Assembly (NCBI RefSeq): GCF_019392335.1 | Contig: NZ_JAHXRQ010000015.1 | Span: 1-64,000 of the forward strand | DNA from: Mameliella sp. CS4 | GTDB lineage: Bacteria > Pseudomonadota > Alphaproteobacteria > Rhodobacterales > Rhodobacteraceae | Length of the DNA stretch: 64,000 nt | Direction of reading: 5' to 3' | Part shown: in pieces, positions 46,229 through 56,526 of the stretch | Layout: every line of letters begins with the position of its first letter | Position numbering within the stretch: the first letter of the stretch is position 1 | Made by a program: the position numbers and the translations under genes | The notes under the pieces: generated by a model | What the model saw: the letters and a program-made list of their open reading frames with translations, nothing else | Databases searched by the model: none | What the model was told of the DNA's origin: nothing

Positions 46229-47347
46229 ATGACCGGACCTCGTTATCCCGACCTGATCGCCGCCCTGCCGGAAACCGTGCCCTTCGTCGGGCCCGAGGTG
46301 CAGGAGCGCGCCCGTGGCGCTACCTTCAAGGCCCGCCTTGGCGCCAATGAAAGCGTTTTTGGCCCGTCCCCCTTCGCCATTGCCGCGATTCAGGACGAGG
46401 CGGCGGAGGTCTGGAAATATGCAGACCCTTCGCACCTGGACCTCAAAGGCGCGCTGGCCGCGCAGATGGCCTGTGCCCCGGACAACATCCTGATCGGAGA
46501 GGGGATCGACGGGCTGCTGGGCTATCTCGTTCGGTTGCTGGTTGCGCCGGGTGACTCGGTCGTGACTTCTGACGGCGCCTATCCGACCTTCAACTACCAT
46601 GTGAACGGATACGGCGGGGTGCTGCACAGGATCCGCTATGCCGGCGATCACGAGAATCTCGGTGGGCTGATCGAGAAGGCGGCAGAGGTTGACGCCAAGT
46701 TGATCTACCTTGCCAATCCCGACAATCCGATGGGCAGCTGGCATTCGGGGGCCGCGATCGAGGCGGCGCTCGACACGCTTCCCGATGGCTGCGTGCTGGC
46801 GCTGGACGAGGCCTATATCGAGTTCGCCCCCGATGGCACCGCGCCCCGGATCGACCCCGAGGATGACCGCGTCGTGCGTCTGCGCACCTTCTCCAAGGCC
46901 TATGGCATGGCGGGCGCGCGCATCGGCTATGCGATCTCGGCGGCGCCGGTGATCCGCGCCTTTGACAAGATCCGCAACCATTTCGGCATGAACCGCATGG
47001 CCCTGGCCGGGGCTCTGGCGGCCTTGCAGGATACCGAATGGCTCGAAGAGGTCTTGCGCCTGACCGAAGAGGCGCGCGACCAGATCACCCGCATCGCCGG
47101 GGCGAACGGTCTGACCACGCTGCCCTCCGCGACGAATTTCGTGACCGTGGATTGCGGGCGCGACGGAGATTTCGCCCGCGCGGTGCTGGCCGCCCTGATC
47201 GAGCGCGGCGTCTTTGTCCGCATGCCCTTTGTCGCGCCGCAGGATCGCTGTATCCGCATCAGCGCCGGCAGGGCAGAGGATCTGGCCGTGCTGGAAGAGG
47301 CGCTGCCCGGAGCACTTGCCGCGGCCCGCGAAAGCGTCTCGGCCTAG
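46229..47347 (+). CDS. PLP-dependent aminotransferase, class I/II (HisC-like)
   Basis: A 372-residue fold-type-I PLP enzyme. The PLP-lysine is in RLRTFSKAYGMAGARIGYAI near residues 220-239. Upstream are the conserved ANPDNPMGSW and LDEAYIEFAP. The likeness is closest to histidinol-phosphate aminotransferases, but no other his genes are nearby, so the substrate is uncertain. Confidence 0.85.
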   Translation: MTGPRYPDLIAALPETVPFVGPEVQERARGATFKARLGANESVFGPSPFAIAAIQDEAAEVWKYADPSHLDLKGALAAQMACAPDNILIGEGIDGLLGYLVRLLVAPGDSVVTSDGAYPTFNYHVNGYGGVLHRIRYAGDHENLGGLIEKAAEVDAKLIYLANPDNPMGSWHSGAAIEAALDTLPDGCVLALDEAYIEFAPDGTAPRIDPEDDRVVRLRTFSKAYGMAGARIGYAISAAPVIRAFDKIRNHFGMNRMALAGALAALQDTEWLEEVLRLTEEARDQITRIAGANGLTTLPSATNFVTVDCGRDGDFARAVLAALIERGVFVRMPFVAPQDRCIRISAGRAEDLAVLEEALPGALAAARESVSA

Positions 47348-47461
47348 GCAAAACGGCGCCCATTAACCGAAATTTCAGCTGATCGCGGAATCCTGACCTG
47401 ACTTGCAGGCCGGATGCGCTAAAATGGTCTTTGCATGCAGCCGCAGGCAGGAGGCACCGCG

Positions 47462-47668
47462 ATGGAGAACCGTCATCCGCAACCGGTCGAGGATTACACG
47501 ACCGCCAACATGGTCCTGATCTTCGTCAACCTGCTCTGGGTCTTTGTGCTGCTGTGGTCGTGGTGGGGGCTGGGGCCGGTTCTCATCCTCTCTGTCTTGC
47601 TCAACCATCTGATCACCCGGCTTGACCTGGCCCGACGCCGTCATGAAAGCCGGTTCGACCGGTTCTGA
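47462..47668 (+). CDS. Small membrane protein, 68 residues
   Basis: A single or double transmembrane protein, with MVLIFVNLLWVFVLLWSWWG and LGPVLILSVLLNHLITRLDL as hydrophobic segments, and a basic C-terminus (RRRHESRFDRF). The ATG at 47462 is preceded by AGGAGG about seven to ten bases away. No family recognised. Confidence 0.72.
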   Translation: MENRHPQPVEDYTTANMVLIFVNLLWVFVLLWSWWGLGPVLILSVLLNHLITRLDLARRRHESRFDRF

Positions 47669-47730
47669 CCCCTCCCTTTTCGTTTCGGCATACGCGCACT
47701 AGGGTCCTGCCAAACACGCAGGAGCCGTCC

Positions 47731-48708
47731 ATGCCCGAAATCGCCATTGCCGAAATCCAGCGCCTTTCCGAAACTGCCCTGGCCACGCATGGGGCTGGAC
47801 CGGCCATCGCCGCCGAAATGGCCCGGGCCATCGCCTGGGCCGAGGCGCGGGGAAACCGGATCTGCGGCCTCTACTACCTGGAAAGCTATTGCCAGCAGCT
47901 GACCTCTGGCCGGGTCGATGGCCGGGCCGTGCCGGGTATCAGTCGGCCACGGGCCTCGGAAATCCGTGTCGATGCGGCGCATGGCTTTGCCCAGCCAGCC
48001 TTTGCCGCCGCGCTGCCGCTGGCGCTGGAGGCGGCGCAGGAAACCGGAGTTGTCAGCCTGGCCCTGCACCACGCCCATACCTGCACCGCGCTGGGTTATT
48101 TCACCGAACAGATCGCACGCGGCGGCGCGTTGGGGCTGGGGCTGACAAATGCTTCGCCCATCGTGGCGGCGCCGGGCGGCAAGACCCGCGTGATCGGCAC
48201 CAATCCGATCTCTTTCGCCGTGCCCGACGGCAAGGGCGGGGTTGCAATAATGTTCGATCAGAGCACCACCACCGTGGCTCTGGGCCATATCACGTTGGCC
48301 AAGGCGGCGGGGCGCTCGATCCCCGAGGGCTGGGCCGTGGATGCCGAAGGCGCCCCCACCACCGACCCCGAGGCGGCGCTGGCCGGATCGCTGACCAGTG
48401 CGGGGGGCTACAAGGGCTGGGGCTTTGGCCTGATGGCCGAGATCCTGGCCGCCTGTCTGGGCGGTGGCGTGCTGAGTTCGGAGGTCAAGCCGCTCAAGGC
48501 GCCCGAGGGTGCCCCGCATGATCTTGGCCAGTATTTCCTGCTGATCGACCCGGGACAGGGGGCGTTCTACGATCGGCTTGCGGAACTGGGCCGGGTGGTC
48601 ACCCAGGACGAAGGCGCAAGGATGCCCGGCGCGGGCCGCGCCGTGCAGCAGGCAATCGACCTGCCCGATGCCCTCTGGCAGCAGTTGCGGTCACTCGCCG
48701 GGGCCTGA
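47731..48708 (+). CDS. Ldh-family oxidoreductase (malate/L-sulfolactate type)
   Basis: A 325-residue NAD(P)-dependent dehydrogenase of the malate/L-lactate/ureidoglycolate family, not related to classical LDH. It shows RIYSGIRAR-like EIRVDAAHGFAQPAF, the nucleotide region GLTNASPIVAAPGGKTRVIG TNPISFAVP, split here at the gap, and GWAVDAEGAPTTDPEAALAG. The substrate 2-oxoacid is not known. It stands beside convergent transporter and thioesterase genes. Confidence 0.85.
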   Translation: MPEIAIAEIQRLSETALATHGAGPAIAAEMARAIAWAEARGNRICGLYYLESYCQQLTSGRVDGRAVPGISRPRASEIRVDAAHGFAQPAFAAALPLALEAAQETGVVSLALHHAHTCTALGYFTEQIARGGALGLGLTNASPIVAAPGGKTRVIGTNPISFAVPDGKGGVAIMFDQSTTTVALGHITLAKAAGRSIPEGWAVDAEGAPTTDPEAALAGSLTSAGGYKGWGFGLMAEILAACLGGGVLSSEVKPLKAPEGAPHDLGQYFLLIDPGQGAFYDRLAELGRVVTQDEGARMPGAGRAVQQAIDLPDALWQQLRSLAGA

Positions 48709-48717
48709 GACGGACGG

Positions 48718-49152
48718 TCACGCGCGCTGGGTGATCCAGACCCCCAGCGCCATGACCGCGAGTCCCGTCGCCCGCGTCAGGGTCAGCGGTGAGACCCGCG
48801 CCCCGAACAGCCCGAAATGATCGATCGCCGCCGCGCTGATAAGCTGCCCGATCAACACGAAGAAGACCGCGTTACCGACCCCGAAATGCGGCGCGATATA
48901 GGTGACGGACAACACGTAGAAAGCCACGAGGCAGCCGCCCAGCAAGAGATGCCTGGGCGCTGTGGCCAGCCCGCCAAAGCCCTTCGCCCCCATCAGCGCC
49001 CAGACCGTGCCGGTCGAAATCAGGGCCACGCAGAACAGCACCAGGGCGGCGGCCGCCGGAGAGCCGAGCCGCTGCCCCAGCGCGGCATTGAGCGCGGCCA
49101 GCGTCGGAATGCCGATCCCCGCCAGCAACATGATCACCGCGTATTGTGTCAT
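48718..49152 (-). CDS. DMT-superfamily transporter (YdcZ/DUF606 type)
   Basis: A 144-residue membrane protein with four hydrophobic helices (YAVIMLLAGIGIPTLAALNA, AAALVLFCVALISTGTVWAL, HLLLGGCLVAFYVLSVTYIA and NAVFFVLIGQLISAAAIDHF). It has the half-size layout of the YdcZ family, where two copies form a transporter. The ATG at 49152 is preferred, and it is 11 bases after the upstream thioesterase stop. The substrate is unknown. Confidence 0.82.
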   Translation of the reverse strand: MTQYAVIMLLAGIGIPTLAALNAALGQRLGSPAAAALVLFCVALISTGTVWALMGAKGFGGLATAPRHLLLGGCLVAFYVLSVTYIAPHFGVGNAVFFVLIGQLISAAAIDHFGLFGARVSPLTLTRATGLAVMALGVWITQRA

Positions 49153-49163
49153 CCCGGGTCCCT

Positions 49164-49574
49164 TCATGACGGCAGGTAGAACGTGGCACTGGCAGCGGCC
49201 ACCGTGGCCGCGTCCGGAAGGCGAATCAGCGTTGCTTCGGCAAAGATCATCGCCCGCCCGGCCTTGATCACCCGCGCGGTGCAGCGCACGGCCTCGCCCC
49301 GGGCCGCGCTGAGAAAGCGGGTTTCCAGGTTGGTGGTGGCCACCGGCTCGAACCGGCCCAGCCGTCCGGCACAGGCAAAGACCATCGCGGTATCCGCCAG
49401 CGTTGCGAGCGCCTGCCCGCAGACGATGCCGCCCATGCGGGCGATCTCGGGGCGCACGGGGATCTCGAGCACGGCCTGATCCGGGCCGATCTCGGTAATC
49501 TCTGGCTGCAGGGCCTGGACCCAGGGTGCGAAATTCTCTTTCAACAGATGCTGTGCGGTGGCAGGATCGAGCAT
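49164..49574 (-). CDS. PaaI-family thioesterase
   Basis: A hotdog-fold thioesterase of 136 residues. It has ARMGGIVCGQALATLADTAM with the conserved helix entry, VATTNLETRFLSAARGEAVR and ARVIKAGRAMIFAEATL. The family cleaves acyl-CoA esters. The gene sits in front of the YdcZ-type transporter on the same strand and is probably co-transcribed with it. Confidence 0.85.
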   Translation of the reverse strand: MLDPATAQHLLKENFAPWVQALQPEITEIGPDQAVLEIPVRPEIARMGGIVCGQALATLADTAMVFACAGRLGRFEPVATTNLETRFLSAARGEAVRCTARVIKAGRAMIFAEATLIRLPDAATVAAASATFYLPS

Positions 49575-49711
49575 GTGGACCTCCCGTCTTTCCGGCGCGA
49601 CTATGACCGGAGGCGCGGGCACTGTCACGCGGCCTTGGGCCGGGACGGGGGCAGGGGGGGGCGCCGGTCCGGTGGGCCGTCCAGGGACCGGACAGGAAAA
49701 CGGAGCGGGAC

Positions 49712-50176
49712 ATGCACATGAGGATACTGGCCGGGGCCGCGCTGATCGCACTGTCCGGTTGCGCGGTGTTCTGGCCGGGGCAGGGGGGCACCAGCCGCAG
49801 CTGGTTCAGCCCGTCGCAGGACAGGGGCGAGCCGGTTGAGCCGGGGGCACGGATCTACGCGACCAACTGCGCGGGCTGTCACGGCGCCAAGGGGCGTGGC
49901 GATGGCGCGCTGGCCACGGATCTGCCGGTGGCGCCGCCTGACCTGACCGGATTGACCCTGGCCAACGGCGGCGTCTTTCCCGCCGAACGCGTGATGGAGA
50001 CGATCTACGGCTACCCGGGCAAGTTCCACCGCGGCTCCATGCCCGAATTCGCGGCTGAGCTGAGCGGCCCTGTGGTGGAATGGCGCGCGCCCTCGGGCGA
50101 GGTGATCATGACACCCAAGGGGCTTTTGGACGTGGTGGCCCATATCGAGGGGCTGCAAGTCGCCGCCGACGGCTGA
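49712..50176 (+). CDS. Cytochrome c lipoprotein
   Basis: A 154-residue mono-haem protein. A signal sequence with a lipobox (ALSGC, cysteine ~17) suggests export and lipid anchoring. The haem motif is CAGCH in TNCAGCHGAKGRGDGALATD, and a distal Met is in HRGSMPEF. Two in-frame ATGs (49712 and 49718) are possible. It is followed by a second cytochrome c gene. Confidence 0.85.
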   Translation: MHMRILAGAALIALSGCAVFWPGQGGTSRSWFSPSQDRGEPVEPGARIYATNCAGCHGAKGRGDGALATDLPVAPPDLTGLTLANGGVFPAERVMETIYGYPGKFHRGSMPEFAAELSGPVVEWRAPSGEVIMTPKGLLDVVAHIEGLQVAADG

Positions 50177-50226
50177 ACGGGCTTGCCGAGGCGACGGGGC
50201 TTTGGCAGGAAGCGGGGGAAGCAGGC

Positions 50227-50655
50227 ATGAAAGGGGCAGGTATGGTCAGAATGACACTCGGACTTGTGGCGGCACTGGCACTGGCGGGCTGCGTCGAGGA
50301 GACCGCGATGCCGGGGGCCTCGGACGGACGGTCGCTCTTCATGGAGAACTGCGCGGTCTGTCACGGGGCGGATGCCAAGGGCAATGGGCAGATGGCGCGC
50401 GCGATGAGCGTCGCGCCGAAGAACCTGACGCTGATCAAGGTGCGCCACGGTGACGTTTTTCCGCGGGCCAAGGTGATGTCGATCATCGACGGCTATGCGC
50501 GGTCGGACCGGTCGGCCTCTTGGATGCCGGAGTTTGGAGCCTTGCTGGAGGGCGACCTGGTGCCCTACGACAGCGGCGACGGCAAGCCGACGCCGACGCC
50601 GCGCAAGCTGGTAGCGCTGGCCGAATACCTGGAATCGATCCAGGTGGAGCGCTGA
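50227..50655 (+). CDS. Cytochrome c lipoprotein, second copy
   Basis: A 142-residue mono-haem protein with a lipobox (ALAGC) and haem motif CAVCH in NCAVCHGADAKGNGQMARAM. The body parallels the preceding protein, including the WMPEF distal region, so the pair likely arose by duplication. ATG 50227 is chosen; ATG 50242 is an alternative. It is followed by a Rho-independent terminator. The electron partner is unknown. Confidence 0.83.
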   Translation: MKGAGMVRMTLGLVAALALAGCVEETAMPGASDGRSLFMENCAVCHGADAKGNGQMARAMSVAPKNLTLIKVRHGDVFPRAKVMSIIDGYARSDRSASWMPEFGALLEGDLVPYDSGDGKPTPTPRKLVALAEYLESIQVER

Positions 50656-50719
50656 GGGCCGCCGGGACGGGACTGTTTGCGGCATGCGCCGCAAAGGCGC
50701 CCGCCCGCCGACCCTTTGG

Positions 50720-50739
50720 AACAGGCTGCGCCTGTTTTT
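50720..50739 (+). terminator. Rho-independent terminator of the cytochrome c pair
   Basis: AACAGGC and GCCTGTT form a seven-base stem around TGC and run into a stretch of T. It lies 65 bases after the second cytochrome gene. Confidence 0.8.
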
Positions 50740-50770
50740 CGCTTCGGGAGTCACCAAGGAACAAGCCTCG

Positions 50771-50927
50771 CCTGCTCCCCGGAGTCCTCCCTCGCTTTTC
50801 GAGGGCCTGAGCCAGCGCGCGGGGCAATGCAAGGGCAAGCCGCCTGTCGGCGGGCCTGCGGCCCCTTACATTGCCCCCCGCCCCGGCTCTGATCGGCCTC
50901 AAGCGACGGAGGGCTCCGGGGAACAGG
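50771..50927. repeat. 157-bp imperfect palindrome
   Basis: The outer arms CCTGCTCCCCGGAG (50771-50784) and the inverse CTCCGGGGAACAGG (right end) pair, as do GGGGCAATGCAAGGG (50821-50835) and CCCTTACATTGCCCC (50863-50877). Both pairs share one centre near 50849, so the whole stretch can fold into one long hairpin. It lies between the convergent cytochrome and TetR genes and contains no convincing gene. No transposase or target duplication is visible. Confidence 0.7.
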
Positions 50928-50964
50928 CTGGGGGCCGACATGTGACGCGTCCCGAGGGGCGCCG

Positions 50965-51552
50965 TCAGGCGGAGACCGACTTGCGCACCATGTCCCAGTA
51001 GAGATCCTGCACCTCGGGGACACTCAGGCGGCCGTCCGGGCGATACCAGGTGGTGACGCCGGTCAGCATGGCGATCACGGCCAGCGTCGCAAGCTTGGTA
51101 TCGGCGACCTCGAAACAGCCCGAGGCGACTCCGTCGCTCAGGATCCTCTGCAGCGCATTTTCGTAGTCGCGGCGCAGGCCTTCGATCACCGCGAAATTCT
51201 CGGGCGTGAGGTTGCGCAGTTCCATGTAGGCGATGAAGACCAGTTCCGGGCGTTCGAGGTGAAAGGCGATGTGGAACCGGACGAAGGCCTCCAGCCGCGC
51301 TGACGGAGAGGCGCTGGATGGCAGGCGGGCGAGATCGCCCAGCAGGTCGTCCATGTGTTCCTTCATCAGCGAAAACAGCAGCGCCTGCTTGTCGGGGGTA
51401 TAGTTGTAGAGCGCCCCGGCCTGCAGGCCCACCGCCGAGGCGATCTGGCGCATCGAGACGGCCGCAAAACCGTGTTCGGCAAAAAGCCGCAGCGCCGCGT
51501 CGCGGATGCGTGGGCCGGTGATCCCGGCGTGGCTTCCCTGGGTGCGTGCCAT
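50965..51552 (-). CDS. TetR/AcrR-family transcriptional regulator
   Basis: A 195-residue regulator. The N-terminal helix-turn-helix is RIRDAALRLFAEHGFAAVSM then RQIASAVGLQAGALYNYTPD, with a C-terminal ligand domain ending near YWDMVRKSVSA. The start at 51552 is chosen to fit the family N-terminus. A perfect palindrome lies just upstream at 51565-51584, probably its own operator and possibly that of the divergent lipoprotein gene. The ligand is unknown, perhaps an acyl-CoA. Confidence 0.88.
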   Translation of the reverse strand: MARTQGSHAGITGPRIRDAALRLFAEHGFAAVSMRQIASAVGLQAGALYNYTPDKQALLFSLMKEHMDDLLGDLARLPSSASPSARLEAFVRFHIAFHLERPELVFIAYMELRNLTPENFAVIEGLRRDYENALQRILSDGVASGCFEVADTKLATLAVIAMLTGVTTWYRPDGRLSVPEVQDLYWDMVRKSVSA

Positions 51553-51564
51553 GTCCCCATCAAT

Positions 51565-51584
51565 ATCTGAACGGGCGTTCAGAT
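51565..51584. promoter_or_regulatory. TetR operator (perfect palindrome)
   Basis: ATCTGAACGGGCGTTCAGAT has perfect nine-base arms. It lies 12 bases before the TetR start and 47 bases before the divergent lipoprotein gene, so both may be controlled. Confidence 0.75.
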
Positions 51585-51631
51585 CAACCCGGATGCTTGC
51601 CAGCCCGCGCGGGCTGGGGCATGACTGACAC

Positions 51632-51952
51632 ATGGCTGTTCGGTTCCCATATCCGCTGTTTTGCGCCGCTGTCCTGGCGGCGCTGACCGGCTGCACCCAG
51701 TTCCCTGAACTGGACGCGACGCAGACGCCGGGTGTGGCCGACGCGCCCTATCCGGACCTCTTGCCGCTGGACGCGCTTCTGAACGGGGCCGTGCCACGCG
51801 CCACCCCCGGCGAGGCCGCCGCGGTCGAGGGGCGGGTGGCCGCGCTGAAGGCGCGGGCCAGCCGGTTGCAACGTGTGGAGATCGCCCCGCGCGGTGTCGA
51901 TGGCCGCCTGTTGCGCCTGCGGCGGAAGGCTGCGGCGCTTCGGTCGGAGTAG
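51632..51952 (+). CDS. Small lipoprotein, 106 residues
   Basis: The N-terminus PYPLFCAAVLAALTGCTQFP is a lipoprotein signal with lipobox LTGC (cysteine 21). The mature part is alanine-rich and helical (RVAALKARASRLQRVEI). The gene is divergent from TetR across the perfect operator. No family recognised. Confidence 0.78.
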   Translation: MAVRFPYPLFCAAVLAALTGCTQFPELDATQTPGVADAPYPDLLPLDALLNGAVPRATPGEAAAVEGRVAALKARASRLQRVEIAPRGVDGRLLRLRRKAAALRSE

Positions 51953-52098
51953 AGCGCCGCAAGTTGCGGTGTCTTTGCGCATCACTCGGGCGGATGACAG
52001 GGTCAAAGCCCCGTGTCGTGCCGCACGCCCTTGTCCCCGGCGAGGCTTGGCGATAACCCCGATCCGGAATTGACCCCTAGGGAAAAAGGAGCCCGCCC

Positions 52099-53385
52099 AT
52101 GTCCCAGCCACTCCGTCTTGGTATTGCCGGTCTGGGGACCGTGGGCACAGGGGTCGTCAAGATCGTACGGCAGAAGGCTGCGCTCTTGACCGAACGGTCG
52201 GGCCGCAGCATCGAGATCAGCGCTGTCTCCGCCCGGACCCGCGACAAGGATCGCGGCGTGAACCTGTCCAGCTATGCCTGGGAAGACGACCCGGTGGCGC
52301 TGGCCACGCGTGACGATGTGGATGTCTTTGTCGAGCTCATGGGCGGCAGCGACGGACCGGCCAAGGCCGCCGTCGAGGCCGCGCTGAAGGCGGGCAAGGA
52401 TGTTGTCACCGCCAACAAGGCGATGCTGGCGCATCACGGCCAGGCGCTGGCGGCGCTGGCCGAGGACAATGGCGCGGTGCTGCGCTTCGAGGCGGCGGTG
52501 GCGGGCGGCATTCCTGTCATCAAGGCGCTGACCGAGGGCCTGGCAGGCAATGACATCGAGCGGGTGATGGGCGTGATGAACGGCACCTGCAACTACATCC
52601 TGACCCGGATGGAGGACGGCGGCCTGACCTATGAAGAGGCCTTTGCCGAGGCCGATGCCCTCGGTTTTCTTGAGGCCGATCCGCAGCTGGACGTGGGCGG
52701 GATCGACGCCGGGCACAAACTGTCGCTTCTGTCGTCCATCGCCTTTGGGACGCAGGTGAATTTCGACGCGGTCGAGCTGGAAGGCATCGGCAGCGTCACC
52801 ATCGAGGATATCCGCCAGGCTGCGGACATGGGCTTCCGGATCAAGCTGCTGGGCGTGGCCCGGATGACCGGCCGTGGGCTGGAGCAGAGCATGGCGCCCT
52901 GCCTGGTGCCGGCGAACTCTCCGCTGGGACAGCTGCAGGGCGGCACCAACATGGTGGTGATCGAGGGCGACCAGGTGGGCCAGATCGTCATGCGCGGGGC
53001 CGGTGCCGGCGAAGGCCCCACCGCCAGCGCCGTCATGGGCGATGTCATGGACGTGGCGCGGGGCTTGCGGGTTTCGACCTTTGGCCGTCCGGCCGATAGC
53101 CTGACAGAGGCGACGCCGGCGCGCGCCTCGACGCCTGCGCCTTACTACCTGCGCATGACGCTGGCGGACAAGCCGGGGGCGCTGGCCAAGGTGGCTACCG
53201 CGCTGGGCGAGGCCGGGGTGTCCATCAACCGGATGCGCCAGTACAACCATACCGACGACAGCGCCCCGGTGCTGATCGTGACGCACAAGACCACGCGCAA
53301 CGCGCTGGACCAGGCGCTTGTGGCGATGGAGGCCACCGGCGTCGTCATCACCGCGCCGGTCGCGCTGCGGATCGAGGAAGTCTGA
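52099..53385 (+). CDS. hom: Homoserine dehydrogenase
   Basis: Reduces aspartate semialdehyde to homoserine in threonine and methionine synthesis. The 428 residues show the Rossmann motif GIAGLGTVGTG at residues 8-18, catalytic-domain VMNGTCNYILTRM, and a C-terminal ACT domain from about residue 350 (YYLRMTLADKPGALAKVATA), which usually allows threonine feedback. AAGGAG precedes the ATG. The next gene is glpX. Confidence 0.95.
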   Translation: MSQPLRLGIAGLGTVGTGVVKIVRQKAALLTERSGRSIEISAVSARTRDKDRGVNLSSYAWEDDPVALATRDDVDVFVELMGGSDGPAKAAVEAALKAGKDVVTANKAMLAHHGQALAALAEDNGAVLRFEAAVAGGIPVIKALTEGLAGNDIERVMGVMNGTCNYILTRMEDGGLTYEEAFAEADALGFLEADPQLDVGGIDAGHKLSLLSSIAFGTQVNFDAVELEGIGSVTIEDIRQAADMGFRIKLLGVARMTGRGLEQSMAPCLVPANSPLGQLQGGTNMVVIEGDQVGQIVMRGAGAGEGPTASAVMGDVMDVARGLRVSTFGRPADSLTEATPARASTPAPYYLRMTLADKPGALAKVATALGEAGVSINRMRQYNHTDDSAPVLIVTHKTTRNALDQALVAMEATGVVITAPVALRIEEV

Positions 53386-53462
53386 GACGGCACCCGCCGG
53401 CGGCCTTGCCCCGGCGGAAACCGCCGGGTAGACGAAGAAGAAGAAGTTTTCGAGGAAATCCC

Positions 53463-54437
53463 ATGTCCACGCCCATCGATTTCAATGACCGCATGCTCTC
53501 TCTCGGCCTTGCCCGCGTGGCGGAACAGGCCGCCATCGCCAGTGCCGACTGGATCGGGCGCGGCGACGAGAAGGCCGCCGATCAGGCTGCCGTCAACGCC
53601 ATGCGCGAACAGCTCGACAAGCTGGACATCAAGGGGGTCGTCGTCATCGGCGAGGGCGAGCGCGACGAGGCGCCGATGCTGTATATCGGCGAAGAGGTCG
53701 GCAATGGCGAGGGGCCCGGGGTGGACATTGCGCTGGACCCGCTCGAAGGGACGACGCTGACCGCCAAGGACATGCCCAACGCGCTGACCGTGATCGCGAT
53801 GGGGCCGCGCGGTTCGATGCTGCACGCGCCGGATGTCTACATGGACAAGCTGGCCATCGGTCCGGGCTATCCCGAGGGGATCGTGACTCTGGACATGCCG
53901 CCCGCCACCCGCGTTTCGGCGCTGGCCACGGAAAAGGGCTGTGGCCCCAGCGACATCACCGTCTGCATCCTGGAACGGCCCCGCCATGAGGAAATGATTG
54001 CAGAGGTGCGTGCCACCGGCGCCTCGATCCGCCTGATCACGGATGGTGACGTGGCCGGTGTCATGCATTGCGCCGAACCCCACATGACCGGCATCGACAT
54101 GTACATGGGATCCGGCGGCGCGCCCGAGGGCGTGCTGGCCGCTGCGGCCCTGAAATGTATGGGCGGGCAGATCTATGGTCGCCTGCTGTTCCGCAACGAT
54201 GACGAACGCGGCCGTGCGGCCAAGGCGGGAATCACCGACCTGGACAAGATCTATGACCGGGACGAAATGGTGACCGCCGATGTGATCTTTGCCGCCACCG
54301 GTGTGACCGGGGGATCGCTTTTGCCGGGGATCAAGCGCGAGATCGGCTGGATCACCACCGAGACGCTGCTGATGCGCTCCAAGACCGGGTCCGTCCGGCG
54401 CATGAGCTATCGCAACCCGGTCAATCGCGGCGGCTGA
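53463..54437 (+). CDS. glpX: Class II fructose-1,6-bisphosphatase
   Basis: Gluconeogenic enzyme of 324 residues. Metal and substrate segments are seen as IGEGERDEAPMLY, DIALDPLEGTTL (the phosphatase motif), and MYMGSGGAPEGVLAAAALKC. The ATG is set by the family start MSTPIDFNDRML. It follows hom in the same direction with a gap of 78 bases, a pairing common in Rhodobacteraceae. Confidence 0.94.
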   Translation: MSTPIDFNDRMLSLGLARVAEQAAIASADWIGRGDEKAADQAAVNAMREQLDKLDIKGVVVIGEGERDEAPMLYIGEEVGNGEGPGVDIALDPLEGTTLTAKDMPNALTVIAMGPRGSMLHAPDVYMDKLAIGPGYPEGIVTLDMPPATRVSALATEKGCGPSDITVCILERPRHEEMIAEVRATGASIRLITDGDVAGVMHCAEPHMTGIDMYMGSGGAPEGVLAAAALKCMGGQIYGRLLFRNDDERGRAAKAGITDLDKIYDRDEMVTADVIFAATGVTGGSLLPGIKREIGWITTETLLMRSKTGSVRRMSYRNPVNRGG

Positions 54438-54507
54438 GCGGGGCGCAGGCGGCTGTTGGTCGGGGCGTCGAGTCGAAGGTATGACTTTCGCATGACCTCT
54501 GGCTCCC

Positions 54508-54551
54508 TTCGGTCGACCACCGCTGAAGTATTTTTTCCAAGAAGAAGCCGG
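54508..54551 (+). repeat. Intergenic repeat related to 4655-4680
   Basis: The stretch GAAGTATTTTTTCCAAGAAG and the following GAAGCCGGG resemble the tail of the hairpin cluster at 4655-4680 (GGAGGTATTT..CCCAA..GAAGCC). Both lie just before a gene on the same strand. They may belong to one dispersed repeat family of the genome. Confidence 0.5.
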
Positions 54552-54559
54552 GAGAGGGT

Positions 54560-56314
<1,755 letters not shown>

Positions 56315-56451
56315 ATCGAGGCGCTTTTTGCCTTTGTCACCGGGGCGCGAAAATTTCTGAATTTTGTGCTTGCAAGCACCGCGCGCTTTTCATAGAACCC
56401 GCCTCACGCCGCAGCGATGGTCACACAGACAGCGCCACGGCGGACCAGAGT

Positions 56452-56526
56452 GGCCCGTTCGTCTATCGGTTAGGACGCCAGGTTTTCAACCTGGAAAGAG
56501 GGGTTCGATTCCCCTACGGGCTGCCA
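56452..56526 (+). tRNA. tRNA-Glu (anticodon TTC)
   Basis: A 75-base tRNA including CCA. The anticodon loop is TTTTCAA (anticodon TTC), flanked by the stem CCAGG/CCTGG, and the T loop is GTTCGATTC. A weak promoter-like pair (TTGCAA and CATAGA, 15 bases apart) lies 60-80 bases upstream. It is the integration target of the element to the right: the integrase C-terminus is encoded on the opposite strand of the tRNA 3' half. Confidence 0.96.
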
